A DNA stretch of 64,000 nt from Magnetovibrio blakemorei (GCF_001746755.1 NZ_MCGG01000042.1:1-64000), one strand, 5' to 3'. Counted from the stretch's first letter, positions 45,582 through 54,996 are shown. Notes: a model not told the origin generated them from the letters alone. Numbers and translations: made by a program.

Positions 45582-46000
45582 TCATATCCGCCCATTTTGC
45601 CCCGCAAAAGACCGTCAACGCCCGCAAACAGACGAAAACAACGCAATCAGGAGCAATCTTACGCTTAATTGCCTTCCACTAGAGCGTTTGTACCCGCATC
45701 AGGTCAAGACAAAATGACGCAAAAACGCACATCCCGCACTTTATAATAGTTCTTGACATGGAATAAAAATATAAAAACACAAAACCAACCCGTTTTTCTA
45801 CAAACCCATATGTTAGCTTTGCTACAGAAGCCTTTGTAATCTAAAAATTTATCAGGCGAATTTTACAGTTTTCCTTTACCTCTTGTTAACCCGATTCTAT
45901 GATGATGCTTGTGGATAAGTGCCCTAGCCCAACACGTCCATTTGCGTAAAGAACCTCAGAATGAGGCGTTTAACATCAAGCACTTGAGCGGAGAAACCGA
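45582..46000. other. Divergent intergenic region, CHASE2 cyclase / secretion operon
   Basis: AT-rich in its right part and without a convincing gene. It must hold the promoters of the cyclase (left) and the ABC transporter operon (right). I could not assign a well-spaced -35/-10 pair. Confidence 0.5.
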
Positions 46001-48532
46001 TTGGAACCGACGACAGAAGAGTCGCCCAGAAGCTGGCTAAAACCCTTCTTAAAGCCTCTTACGCCCGTCTTCAAAGAAGTCGTGGCCATGTCGTTCTTTG
46101 TCAACTTGCTGGCCATGGCCGTGCCAATTTTCACCATGCAGGTGTACAACCGGGTTGTGGGCAACAACGGTATCAGCACGTTGCAAGGCTTGGTCGTGGG
46201 CATGATCTTGGTCATTATTTTCGACTATATCTTGCGCCAATCTCGCGCCCGCATTCTGCAAACCGTAGCACTGCGCGTTGACGTGGATTTGGGCCGTCGC
46301 CTGTTTCGCAAAGTTATGCGCGTTCCCTTGCAAACCTTGGAAATTCAGCCATCTGCGTATTGGTCGTCCTTATTTCGCGACGTGGACATGGTTCGCAACA
46401 CGCTGTCGGGTTCAACCGCGTTGTTGGTCGCCGATTTGCCTTTCGCGCTCTTGTTCCTGGTGGTGATTTTTGTCATCGCCGCTCCGGTTGCTTGGGTATT
46501 GCTGGTGATGTTGCCGGTGTTCATGTTCGTCGCCTGGCGGTCGTCCAACGTCATGTCCGAAGCCAGCAGTCAGGAACGCAAATCCACCCAGTCTCGGGAT
46601 TCACTGGTGGCGGAGATGATTGCCGGTCGCACCACCATCAAAGCCCTGGCGCTGGACCGTTCCATGGAACCGGTGTGGGAAGAAGCGCACGCAGAAAATA
46701 TCGAAAGCGCTATCACCCGCGGCTCCAAGACCGACGGCTTCTCTAACATTGGCTCTTCATTGGGTCTGTTGACATCTTTGTTGCTGACCACCGTCGGTGC
46801 ATTGGCCATCATTGACCAACAGCTCACCATGGGCGCGCTGATTGCGACCAACATGCTGTCGGGTCGGATCATGGGTCCGCTCAACCAGTTGGTCGGCACG
46901 TGGCGTTTGTATTCCGGCTTTCTGCAAGCGACCGAGCGTCTGGGCAAAGTGTTTACGGGCCCATCAGAACGCGAAGCCAGCGAAATTAAACTGAAGAAGC
47001 CCCGCGGTGCGCTGTCCATTGAAAATGTAATCTTTTCCTACAGCCCAGACTTGGCGCCCGTGGTATCAGGCATCACCGTGGACATCGCGCCCGGCGGTGT
47101 ACATGCCCTGGTGGGACGCAATGGGTCGGGCAAAACCACTTTGCTCAAGCTGATCCAAGGTCTTTATCAGCCGCAAAAAGGCCGCGTCACCATGGACGGC
47201 GCAGATATCGCGCAGTTTACCCGCTCCGAGTTGGCTGACTGGCTGGGATATGTACCGCAAGAAAGCGTGTTGTTTGCGGGCACCGTGCGCGACAACATCA
47301 TCTCGCGCATGCCAAATGCCACCGACGAAGAAGTCATCCAGGCTTCAACCGAAGCGGGTGTGCACCAATTCATCATCGATCTACCGGACGGTTACGCGAC
47401 CGAAATTGGCGAAGCCGGTGGACGTCTTTCGGGCGGTCAACGCCAACGCATCGCCATCGCCCGCGCCTTGGTCGGCAACCCGCCGGTGGTGTTGCTGGAT
47501 GAACCATCCTCGAGTTTGGACCGTCATGCGGAAACCGAGCTCAAAAACACCTTGGTCGAAATCGCCAAGACCCGGACCGTGATCATGGTCAGCCATAGCC
47601 CGACCTTGCTGTCGGCTTGTGATTTCTTGTACGCGCTTGACCGCGGCAAGCTGGCCCTGTCCGGACCGGCCCGCGAAGTGTTGCCGCGCCTGTTTGGCGG
47701 CAAAGCCCCTCCCCCCAAAGGTGACGGCCCCAAAGCGCCGCCCAAAGGCCCCAATGGCGGCCCAGGCGGTGGAAAGCCGAACACGGGATACGAAGCCATC
47801 ATGGCGAAAGCCGGGGTAAAGTCTGCCGACGCGTCCAGCGCCGCGGCAGCATCGGCATCTCCAGCACCAATGCACACGGCCACCCCGCAAAAGCCCGCCG
47901 CGAAGCTCAAAGCCCCGGCTAAATTGACACCGATTGAAAAGGCCGCGCTGGCCCAAGCTTCCGCGACACAAACTCACGCTGCTCAGGCACCCAAGACTGC
48001 GGCCGCAGCCAAACCCAAGGTCAAAGCTGCCGCTATGGCGCGCGGGAAAGCCCCCCGCATGGCCAAACCGAAGACCGCAGCGAATTCAACAGGTCCCATT
48101 TCATCAAACGCGTCGCAGCCGATTTTGCGCTCTGCCGAGAAAACCGCAAACGCCACCCCTGGCGGTGTTCAAGCAGGGGCCCAATTGCGTTCTGTTACCC
48201 CCATTCATAGGACGGTTGGCAAACCCGTTTCCGCGCCGTCTTCGCTTGCCACGCCAGCCTTGCGTGGTGCACGGAGCATCCGCGCACGGGCCAACCTGGA
48301 CCTGCAACCAACGCAGAAATCCGCGGTCTCCCAAAACAGCGCAGAGCACGTCAAAGCCAAGATCAAAGCCGGAGCCGCCCTGCGCCCCACGACCAAATCG
48401 ATTCTCAACACTTGGGCAGAGGGTGGTATTCCCGCCCCGTCCACCCCACGTAAAGGGACAACGAACCGGGGAACAGGTGCACGGACACGCTCGACCCCAA
48501 CCCTGCGTCTCAAGGGTCCGGTGGGAGAATAA
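46001..48532 (+). CDS. Type I secretion ABC transporter with long C-terminal tail
   Basis: An 843-residue ABC exporter of the PrtD/LapB type. The transmembrane domain spans about 25-300 (VAMSFFVNLLAMAVPIFTMQ) and the ATPase about 330-560: Walker A GRNGSGKTTLLK, signature LSGGQRQRIAIARA, Walker B VVLLDEPSS. There is no N-terminal peptidase domain. The usual protein would end near residue 570. Here about 275 further residues are almost wholly Ala/Pro/Lys/Thr and look disordered. The start is TTG at 46001, preceded by GGAG; no suitable ATG lies nearby. Next gene is the HlyD partner, three bases on. No RTX-type substrate is in the window. Confidence 0.9.
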   Translation: MEPTTEESPRSWLKPFLKPLTPVFKEVVAMSFFVNLLAMAVPIFTMQVYNRVVGNNGISTLQGLVVGMILVIIFDYILRQSRARILQTVALRVDVDLGRRLFRKVMRVPLQTLEIQPSAYWSSLFRDVDMVRNTLSGSTALLVADLPFALLFLVVIFVIAAPVAWVLLVMLPVFMFVAWRSSNVMSEASSQERKSTQSRDSLVAEMIAGRTTIKALALDRSMEPVWEEAHAENIESAITRGSKTDGFSNIGSSLGLLTSLLLTTVGALAIIDQQLTMGALIATNMLSGRIMGPLNQLVGTWRLYSGFLQATERLGKVFTGPSEREASEIKLKKPRGALSIENVIFSYSPDLAPVVSGITVDIAPGGVHALVGRNGSGKTTLLKLIQGLYQPQKGRVTMDGADIAQFTRSELADWLGYVPQESVLFAGTVRDNIISRMPNATDEEVIQASTEAGVHQFIIDLPDGYATEIGEAGGRLSGGQRQRIAIARALVGNPPVVLLDEPSSSLDRHAETELKNTLVEIAKTRTVIMVSHSPTLLSACDFLYALDRGKLALSGPAREVLPRLFGGKAPPPKGDGPKAPPKGPNGGPGGGKPNTGYEAIMAKAGVKSADASSAAAASASPAPMHTATPQKPAAKLKAPAKLTPIEKAALAQASATQTHAAQAPKTAAAAKPKVKAAAMARGKAPRMAKPKTAANSTGPISSNASQPILRSAEKTANATPGGVQAGAQLRSVTPIHRTVGKPVSAPSSLATPALRGARSIRARANLDLQPTQKSAVSQNSAEHVKAKIKAGAALRPTTKSILNTWAEGGIPAPSTPRKGTTNRGTGARTRSTPTLRLKGPVGE

Positions 48533-48535
48533 ACT

Positions 48536-49846
48536 GTGGAGAGCACGGTTAAAACCAATCCACTTGAAAAAATGTTGATGCAGCATCCCGTGCCGACATG
48601 GCGCAACGCGGCTTGGCCAGTGATGGCGCTGATTATTTTTAGCATCATTTGGGCCAGTTTCTCCAAGCTTGACGAAGTCGCCGTCGCACCGGGCGAAGTC
48701 ATTCCTTTGGGCAAATCCAAAGTCATTCAGCATTTGGAAGGTGGCATCGTTCAAAAGCTGTTCATCCGTGAAGGTGAAGTGGTTACGGCCGGACAAACGT
48801 TGATGCAGCTGGATCTGGGTTCAGGGGGCACGAACCTTCAAGAACTTCAAGTCCGTCTTGATAGTGAATTGCTGACCCGTGCCCGTCTGGATGCCGAAGC
48901 CACAGGCAAAGACACCCCCGAATTTCCGCCTGAGGTGGTTGCGCGCGTCCCCGATCAAGTTGCGGCACAACGCCAAGCCTTTGATGCCCGCAAGCGTCAA
49001 TTGGCGGCGGGTCTTGCGGTGTTGAACGAATTGGTGAAGCAGCGCAAACTGGAAGTGCAAGAACTGGAAGCGCGTTTGCGGGCGGCGACAAACAATTTGG
49101 AAAGTGCCCGCGAACGCTACAAAATTTCTACCGATTTGTTGAAAGACGGACTGACATCCAGGGTCGATCACCTGCAATTGCGCGCCGAAGTCGAAACCTT
49201 GCAGGGCGAGATGCAGTCCATCCAAGCCGGCATCCCCCGCGCCCGCGCCGCCGTTTCAGAAGCGGAGCGCCGCAATTTGGAAGACGAAACCCGCTTTCGC
49301 CGCGAAGCCCAGGATGAGCTGAACAAAACAGAACAGTCCATCGGGCGCATTGCCGAACTTTTGAAACGCGCCGAAGAGCAAGGCGTTCGCGCAGAAATCA
49401 AAAGCCCCATCGACGGTGTGGTCATCAACTTGATGTTCACCGGCGAAGGTAACGTCGTCAAAGCCGGCGAACCGATCATGGAAATTGTACCCACGGGGGA
49501 AAACCTGGTGGTCGAAAGCCGCCTCAATCCGACCGATCGTGGTTATGTCGCCGAGGGTCAACATGCGCTGGTGAAGGTTTCCACCTATGATTTCGCCCGC
49601 TATGGCGGCCTGGACGGCAAGGTCATTTTGGTCGCAGCGGACACCAGCCTCGACGAAAAAGGCATGCCCTATTTCCGCGTTGTGGTTCAGCCGGACAAAT
49701 CGTATTTGGGGGACAAAAAGGGCCAATGGCCTATAATGCCCGGTATGGAAACGACCGTGGATATCCGCACGGGGCAAAAAACCGTCATGGATTTCTTGGT
49801 CAAACCGGTCTTGAAATTAAAGCACGAAGCCTTCCGAGAACGCTGA
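48536..49846 (+). CDS. HlyD family type I secretion membrane fusion protein
   Basis: A 436-residue periplasmic adaptor. One membrane helix near residues 23-42 (AWPVMALIIFSIIWASFSKL), the lipoyl half VAPGEVIPLGKSKVIQHLEG, a long coiled-coil hairpin (about 95-285) and the second lipoyl half and beta-barrel (EIKSPIDGVVINLMFTGEGN). It bridges the ABC protein and an outer-membrane TolC. It starts with GTG at 48536 after GGGAG, three bases after the transporter stop, so both are coupled. Confidence 0.94.
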   Translation: MESTVKTNPLEKMLMQHPVPTWRNAAWPVMALIIFSIIWASFSKLDEVAVAPGEVIPLGKSKVIQHLEGGIVQKLFIREGEVVTAGQTLMQLDLGSGGTNLQELQVRLDSELLTRARLDAEATGKDTPEFPPEVVARVPDQVAAQRQAFDARKRQLAAGLAVLNELVKQRKLEVQELEARLRAATNNLESARERYKISTDLLKDGLTSRVDHLQLRAEVETLQGEMQSIQAGIPRARAAVSEAERRNLEDETRFRREAQDELNKTEQSIGRIAELLKRAEEQGVRAEIKSPIDGVVINLMFTGEGNVVKAGEPIMEIVPTGENLVVESRLNPTDRGYVAEGQHALVKVSTYDFARYGGLDGKVILVAADTSLDEKGMPYFRVVVQPDKSYLGDKKGQWPIMPGMETTVDIRTGQKTVMDFLVKPVLKLKHEAFRER

Positions 49847-50005
49847 TATCAGACACCCCTTCCCCTTGTGCCTCAATTTTGGATATGATTGACCACAAGC
49901 GAAGGATTCGCAGAACAGAATGTTATCGAATTATCCCGTTTCGATCTACCAGAATTGGTTCGGGGATCCGGCAGAATAGCCTGGATATTAGGGGGATGAG
50001 ACCCA

Positions 50006-50815
50006 ATGGGCGTGTCACTAACTACATTATTTTCTTTGGTCGGAGCCTTTGGCTTATTCCTAGGCGCAATTCTTTGGGAAACCGACAACCCCATCATCTT
50101 TTTCAGCCTTTCAAGTTTCATCATCGTTTTCGGTGGCACGATGGCGTCAGCGTTTGTGTCGTATGAGCCACGCTACGTTTTGCTGTCGTTAAAGCTGATC
50201 GGCCGCATCATGTTTACGCCCAAAGTCGGTCGCGACATTTTGAAGGCCGAAGTCGGTCGCATGATCCGCTGGGCCTACATCGTGCAAAAAGGTGGGCCGC
50301 CCGCGCTGGAAGTTGAAGCCTCGAAAGCCGTCAAGGGGGACAAGTTCCTCAAATTCGGCGTTGAGATGGTGACCAGCGGTTATTCCGGTGATGAAGTGCG
50401 CGACATCATGACCAACCTCACCGAAACGACCTTTGGGCGCAACACGGTGCAGGTCAACATCCTCAAATTCATGGCATCCTCCGCACCGGCCTTTGGCATG
50501 GTCGGGACCTTGATCGGTTTGGTGATCATGCTCGACAAAATGGGCGGCGATCCCAGTGCCCTTGGTGGCGGTCTTGCCGTTGCGATGATCACAACCCTCT
50601 ACGGTGTGCTGCTGGCGCGCATGCTCTTTATTCCCGCATCGAATAAAATTATGCAGCGTGAACAGATCGTGCGGTTTCGTAACTATTTGGTTGCTGAAGG
50701 CCTGATCTTGATGGCGGACCGCAAAAGCCCGCGCTACATCCAAGACAAGATGAACAGCTACTTGGACCCGGCCATCCATTTTAACATCGACAAAGCGAAA
50801 CGCAGTGAATCGTAA
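50006..50815 (+). CDS. motA: MotA-like proton/sodium channel subunit
   Basis: A 269-residue protein with four membrane segments. The channel region MASSAPAFGMVGTLIGLVIM is the PomA/MotA signature, and the cytoplasmic loop carries charged residues that contact the rotor in flagellar stators. The N-terminus FIIVFGGTMASAFVSYEPRY also fits. AGGGGG lies before the ATG. It forms a pair with the MotB-like gene 46 bases later. No flagellar genes are in the window, and the adjacent secretion operon leaves open a non-flagellar use. Confidence 0.92.
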   Translation: MGVSLTTLFSLVGAFGLFLGAILWETDNPIIFFSLSSFIIVFGGTMASAFVSYEPRYVLLSLKLIGRIMFTPKVGRDILKAEVGRMIRWAYIVQKGGPPALEVEASKAVKGDKFLKFGVEMVTSGYSGDEVRDIMTNLTETTFGRNTVQVNILKFMASSAPAFGMVGTLIGLVIMLDKMGGDPSALGGGLAVAMITTLYGVLLARMLFIPASNKIMQREQIVRFRNYLVAEGLILMADRKSPRYIQDKMNSYLDPAIHFNIDKAKRSES

Positions 50816-50861
50816 TTAAACACCCCCTCTGCAACAAAGCCCAAGACGGAGAGCATGAGAC

Positions 50862-51698
50862 GTGGCACCACCACCCCTCACAGAAGAGCCCGATGAAGAA
50901 GAATGGCTGCTCACCTATGCTGACGCCATCACCCTTCTGATGGCCTTTTTCATCATGCTGGTGTCATTTTCCAAAATCGACATGGCGCTCTTTGATGAAG
51001 TGATGTCCGGCATTCACGAAAAAATCGGTGCGGGTGAGGCCGCAGAAACGACAACTTCAGTCGTCAAAACCAAAATCGAAGACATCGTCTTTCAAGTCGG
51101 CATGGAACAAAAAGTCGAAGTGCAAAAAGACGACCGCGGCGTCACCATCGACATGGACAGCGGCAGTTTCTTTAAGCCCGGCACCGCCCTTCTCATCGAC
51201 GAAGCCGGACCTTTGATCAAATTGTGGGCCGACGTTTTGATTAAGGAAGAATACAAATACTTCCTGATTGACGTTGAAGGCCATACCGACGACGACCCCA
51301 TCCACACCGAACGCTACCCGTCCAACTGGGAACTGTCCGCTGACCGGGCCGCTGCCGTGGTGCGCACATTACAAGAAGATGGCGTGCACGCCTTCCAACT
51401 CAAAGCCACAGGGTTTGGCGATTCACACCCCAAGGTTCCCAACCGTGATGCTGATGGCAATCCCATCAAGCTCAATCAAACCAAAAACCGCCGGGTTGTG
51501 ATCCGCTTAGAACCGATGAACAATCAGACCAAAGACGCCTTCACCGAAGTGCTGCTGGAAGAACGTTTGGCTCGCGAAGAACGCCAACGTCGCGCCGAAG
51601 CCAAAGCTGCCCAGGACGCCGTGCAAGAGCGCCTCAAAGCCGCAGAACAGCAACAAGGCGGTGCTGCGCCCCAGGATCAAGCGCCTGCGCCCCAATAA
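50862..51698 (+). CDS. motB: MotB-like peptidoglycan-anchored stator protein
   Basis: A 278-residue protein. A short cytoplasmic N-terminus and one membrane helix (WLLTYADAITLLMAFFIMLV) with the ion-carrying aspartate at residue 21 are followed by a linker and an OmpA-type glycan-binding domain (LIDVEGHTDDDPIHTERYPS, WELSADRAAAVVRTL, KNRRVVIRLEP). The last 50 residues form an Arg/Glu/Gln/Ala-rich helix not typical of MotB. Start is GTG 50862 after GGAG. Terminator follows. Confidence 0.92.
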   Translation: MAPPPLTEEPDEEEWLLTYADAITLLMAFFIMLVSFSKIDMALFDEVMSGIHEKIGAGEAAETTTSVVKTKIEDIVFQVGMEQKVEVQKDDRGVTIDMDSGSFFKPGTALLIDEAGPLIKLWADVLIKEEYKYFLIDVEGHTDDDPIHTERYPSNWELSADRAAAVVRTLQEDGVHAFQLKATGFGDSHPKVPNRDADGNPIKLNQTKNRRVVIRLEPMNNQTKDAFTEVLLEERLAREERQRRAEAKAAQDAVQERLKAAEQQQGGAAPQDQAPAPQ

Positions 51699-51727
51699 TC
51701 AAGGTTTCATATCAAGCGCCACCCAAA

Positions 51728-51759
51728 CAAAAAAGCCGTCCACTTGGGGCGGCTTTTTT
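51728..51759 (+). terminator. Intrinsic terminator after the MotAB pair
   Basis: AAAAAAGCCGTCC and GGGGCGGCTTTTTT form a stem (one G-T pair) around ACTT with a T run. It also faces the convergent MBL-fold gene. Confidence 0.88.
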
Positions 51760-51788
51760 ATGCGTAGATTGCCTCGGGGACGGAATGC

Positions 51789-52619
51789 TTAGTCGTCGCC
51801 GTAGCTAAGTTCCATGCCTTCGCGGGCTACAAATGCGGCGTCCCATTCAGCCTTGGCTTTTTCACCCAATTTGGTCATGAAATCATCATCATGTTCCGGA
51901 TCATGGTGGAAGATCGCCAGGGATTTTGCACCGGCTTCGCGGCACAGTTTGACGCCTTCGTTCCAGGTCGAATGTCCCCAACCAATTTTAGAGGGGAATT
52001 CTTCTTCGGTGTAGGTGCTGTCATAAATGACCAAATCCGCGCCTTCGATAAGGCCTAAGATATTTTGATCCATCTTGCCCGGCACATGTTCGGTGTCCGT
52101 CACATAGCAGATGGAATGACCGGCGTGCTCAATGCGGTATCCGGTCGAGCCGTTGGGATGGTTCAAGGGCGCGGTGCGCACATGGACATCGTGATAGATA
52201 TCAAAGCCCATGCCGGCCTCAAAGTCTTCAAACCGCATCTTCGCTTGCATGGCCGACAGCGGCACGGGGAACATGGGGTTATCCATTTGTGCCGCGAGAA
52301 CATTTTGAATGCCCTCACCGCCGCGCAGGTGCCCCGCCATGATGTGCACCGAACGGCGCGGATCATAGGCTGGCACAAAAAAAGGAAAGCCGTTGATGTG
52401 ATCCCAATGGGTGTGGGTCAACAAAATATGAATTTGGCTGATATCGTCTTTCAAGAACGTCTGACCAAGGCCGCGAATGCCCGTTCCGGCATCCAAAACC
52501 AATCGGCGATCACCGACTTTGATTTCGAGGCAGCTGGTATTGCCGCCATATCCGATATGCTTGGCGGACGGGCAAGCTATGCTGCCTCTCACGCCCCAGA
52601 ATTTGACTTTCAAAGCCAT
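51789..52619 (-). CDS. MBL-fold metal-dependent hydrolase
   Basis: A 276-residue protein. The N-terminus MALKVKFWGVRGSIACPS and YGGNTSCLEIKVGDRRLVLD identify a phosphodiesterase-like branch of the metallo-beta-lactamase fold. The metal site is LTHTHWDHINGFPFF, with later ligands in PLNHPNGSTGYRI, CYVTDTEHVPG and FHHDPEH. The ATG at 52619 follows GGGGAAA. Substrate unknown; cyclic-nucleotide hydrolysis is possible given the cyclases nearby, but that is inference. Confidence 0.85.
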   Translation of the reverse strand: MALKVKFWGVRGSIACPSAKHIGYGGNTSCLEIKVGDRRLVLDAGTGIRGLGQTFLKDDISQIHILLTHTHWDHINGFPFFVPAYDPRRSVHIMAGHLRGGEGIQNVLAAQMDNPMFPVPLSAMQAKMRFEDFEAGMGFDIYHDVHVRTAPLNHPNGSTGYRIEHAGHSICYVTDTEHVPGKMDQNILGLIEGADLVIYDSTYTEEEFPSKIGWGHSTWNEGVKLCREAGAKSLAIFHHDPEHDDDFMTKLGEKAKAEWDAAFVAREGMELSYGDD

Positions 52620-52738
52620 TTGTTTCCCCGTAGCACCAACTTGTTTGTGTCGCCCACTTGCTTCCGATAGGTCTTCACCCGTTAGGCCAGCCAAATGGAT
52701 AGTAACGCAGTTTCATCGTGAAATGAAAGTGATCGCCG

Positions 52739-53515
52739 TCACACTTTAATGATTTTTACGTGTGTTCCGACACTTATGCCTAAACTTTTTTGCGCATTTC
52801 CCAAATTGGCGGAGATTTCCGCCAATCCGACCGCATTTTCATAAACAAACAGCGCCCCCGATTCAACGTCGGAGAACGTCCGCGCACGCGGTAAAATGCG
52901 GCCTTCAACTTCAATCATATCACCGTCTTGCAGCGACTCCCAGCGGATCCCGGTCATCAGGTTGCCAAAGCCGTCTGCGTAAATCACTTGGCTTAAGTCA
53001 TCAGTATAATCCGGACGGCGGATCTCTTCAGCCTTGAGCGGAACCAAGCCTTCGATCCCTTGATTGCCCGCCAGCGCCAGGCCCGCTGCCACCGGGGCGA
53101 ACAAGTCTCGTCCATGAAAGGTCGCAGACAACCGGGTGGGCCGCCACACGATTTCATAAGCTTGAGCCTCACCGTCTTGGTCCCAGCGGCGCAGAACGTG
53201 TTCAAACAGCCCGTTCAAGGGACCGACGAACCATCTTCCACCCGCATACACCACGCCGGGCTTGCGAGCTTTTGACCCCACACCGGGATCGACAACACAG
53301 ATAAAGACGCTGCCCAGCGGAAAGTCGTCGGCATGAGCCGCCAGCAGCACCGATCCGGCACGAATGTCGAAAGAAGGTGCGTCGTGGCACAAATCGATGA
53401 TCAGATGCTCAGCCGCATGAGAGCCCAGTTCTTCAACCAGACGCCCCTTCATTTGCCCCGTATAGGGCAAGCCGAAATCGCAAAACAGTACAATGGGTGC
53501 AGCGGGTGTCGTCAT
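52739..53515 (-). CDS. SAM hydrolase / SAM-dependent halogenase family protein (DUF62)
   Basis: A 258-residue protein. The N-terminus IVLFCDFGLPYTGQMKGRL and VFICVVDPGVGSKARKP match the SAM hydroxide adenosyltransferase family, and the C-terminal ALFVYENAVGLAEISANLGN is the family's second domain. Most bacterial members split S-adenosylmethionine to adenosine and methionine using water; halogenation is restricted to a few. ATG at 53515 starts the conserved part. Confidence 0.88.
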   Translation of the reverse strand: MTTPAAPIVLFCDFGLPYTGQMKGRLVEELGSHAAEHLIIDLCHDAPSFDIRAGSVLLAAHADDFPLGSVFICVVDPGVGSKARKPGVVYAGGRWFVGPLNGLFEHVLRRWDQDGEAQAYEIVWRPTRLSATFHGRDLFAPVAAGLALAGNQGIEGLVPLKAEEIRRPDYTDDLSQVIYADGFGNLMTGIRWESLQDGDMIEVEGRILPRARTFSDVESGALFVYENAVGLAEISANLGNAQKSLGISVGTHVKIIKV

Positions 53516-53579
53516 GGCGGAATTATCATGGCTTAACCGCGATAATCCAATAAGCAAATTCGCCTACAGAACGAAAACC

Positions 53580-54503
53580 TTAGCTCAAAAACGGAGCATC
53601 CGCGGCGACGGCCTCTTCAGCCGCCTGTTCCCGGTCCGCCATTTCGCCAGTCATGGCCTTTTGCACCTTATCAAAGGCGCGAGCCTCCAACTGGCGCACC
53701 CGTTCACGGGAAATGCCGTAGTGCTGGCCCAATTCTTCCAACGTCACGGGATCGTCTTTCAAGCGCCGCTCCATAAAAATGTGGCGTTCGCGAACATCCA
53801 GCATATCCAAGACGGAGCGCAACATGTCGTGACGCAAGCCCCGTTCTTCACCATCGGCAAGCGACTCTTCTGGCGATGCGCCTTCGTATTGCAGCTGATC
53901 TTGAAACTCGACCGTGCTGCCTTCGTCTTGTCCAACCGGTGCATTGAGACTCAAATCCTTGGTCGCCAAACGCCTGTTCATGGAGATGATTTCATCTGCC
54001 TTCACATCCAGTTGTTCGGACAAAAGATTGGCTTGATCGGGGTTCAATTCACCCGAATCTTGAATGCCTAGGCGCTGCTTGTGACGGCGCAGGCTGAAAA
54101 ACAGTTTTTTCTGCGCCGCAACGGTGCCCATTTTCACCATCGACCAAGTGCGCAAAACGTATTCCGTGATCGCCGCCTTGATCCACCACATGGCGTACGT
54201 GGACAAGCGAAAGCCGCGTTCGGGCTCAAATTTCTTAACCGCCTTCATCAGGCCGATGTTGCCTTCCGACACCAAATCCGCCACCGGCAGGCCGTAGCCG
54301 CGATACCCCATGGCGATCTTCACCACCAAGCGCAAATGAGACGTCACCAGCGTGTGGGCCGCGTCGACATCACCTTCATCACGCCATTTTTCGGCGAGGA
54401 GGCGCTCTTCTTTGGCACCCAAAACAGGATACTTCCACGCTTCTTTGAAATAGCGCGCGAGTCCGCTTTCGGTAACGGCAGTGGGTAAGTTCAATGCGGT
54501 CAT
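53580..54503 (-). CDS. rpoH: RNA polymerase sigma-32 factor RpoH
   Basis: A 307-residue heat-shock sigma factor. Region 2 is LADLVSEGNIGLMKAVKKF-like (VADLVSEGNIGLMKAVKKFE) with FRLSTYAMWWIKAAITEYVL. The RpoH box follows (TVAAQKKLFFSLRRHKQRLG), and region 4 has VTLEELGQHYGISRERVRQLE at the -35 reader helix. The ATG at 54503 opens the conserved part; GGGAG lies about 12 bases upstream. A 56-codon membrane miniprotein gene lies just upstream on the same strand. Confidence 0.95.
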   Translation of the reverse strand: MTALNLPTAVTESGLARYFKEAWKYPVLGAKEERLLAEKWRDEGDVDAAHTLVTSHLRLVVKIAMGYRGYGLPVADLVSEGNIGLMKAVKKFEPERGFRLSTYAMWWIKAAITEYVLRTWSMVKMGTVAAQKKLFFSLRRHKQRLGIQDSGELNPDQANLLSEQLDVKADEIISMNRRLATKDLSLNAPVGQDEGSTVEFQDQLQYEGASPEESLADGEERGLRHDMLRSVLDMLDVRERHIFMERRLKDDPVTLEELGQHYGISRERVRQLEARAFDKVQKAMTGEMADREQAAEEAVAADAPFLS

Positions 54504-54556
54504 GGCGAGAAATACTCCCAAATCATCATCAATACATTATGACAAGACGTCTGAAA

Positions 54557-54727
54557 TCAACGGCGGTGATCAAAATGTGCAGTGCGCGGCACACGAACCC
54601 CGGTTACACGAACGGGAACGTGAACCCGTTTCCGCTTCATTTCAGTCTGCAATGACAGGAGATACGCCAACAAAAGGGGCGTGGCCGCTAAAGCGACAAG
54701 TGCAAAAAGCACGGTAGACGTCAACAT
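54557..54727 (-). CDS. 56-residue membrane miniprotein upstream of rpoH
   Basis: A minus-strand frame with ATG at 54727 and TGA at 54557 is preceded by a perfect AGGAGG six bases away. It encodes an N-terminal membrane helix (MLTSTVLFALVALAATPLLL) followed by a basic tail (MKRKRVHVPVRVTGVRVPRT). The tail should lie in the cytoplasm only if the N-terminus is outside; orientation is uncertain. It is 53 bases before rpoH. The unusually strong ribosome site is the main evidence. The family is not recognised. Confidence 0.65.
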   Translation of the reverse strand: MLTSTVLFALVALAATPLLLAYLLSLQTEMKRKRVHVPVRVTGVRVPRTAHFDHRR

Positions 54728-54729
54728 AG

Positions 54730-54996
54730 CTATCCTCCTATCGAAGCAATAGTCTTTAAAAACTCATCCAATCTAGCCCCCATAACATGGCGACAAAGTG
54801 GCAATTGGATGGCAATGCGTTCACAGGCAACCAACTTAAACAAGCCCGATGGCTCTTCGTTCAGTCGGCCCCTCCGATTGCCACAAAAGCCCGGATAAGC
54901 CCGATCCACTTTGGCCGCTTTGACGAGCCCAGTTAGACAGGGTGTCATTTTGGCCGGATCGACGTCAAGGGCAACCCCATGCCACCCATAACGCAA
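54730..54996 (-). CDS. Possible small Cys-containing protein
   Basis: An 88-codon frame from TTG 54996 ends two bases before the miniprotein start codon, so the AGGAGG of that gene overlaps its end. It contains VACERIAIQLPLCRHVMGAR and LDEFLKTIASIGG at the end, which look protein-like, but there is no good start or ribosome site. It may be real, be read from further inside, or be chance. Confidence 0.3.
   Translation of the reverse strand: MRYGWHGVALDVDPAKMTPCLTGLVKAAKVDRAYPGFCGNRRGRLNEEPSGLFKLVACERIAIQLPLCRHVMGARLDEFLKTIASIGG

Noticed and set aside
45740-45780. TTGACA and TATAAA upstream of the secretion operon as a promoter
   Set aside because: Their spacing is only 11 bases, too short for sigma-70.
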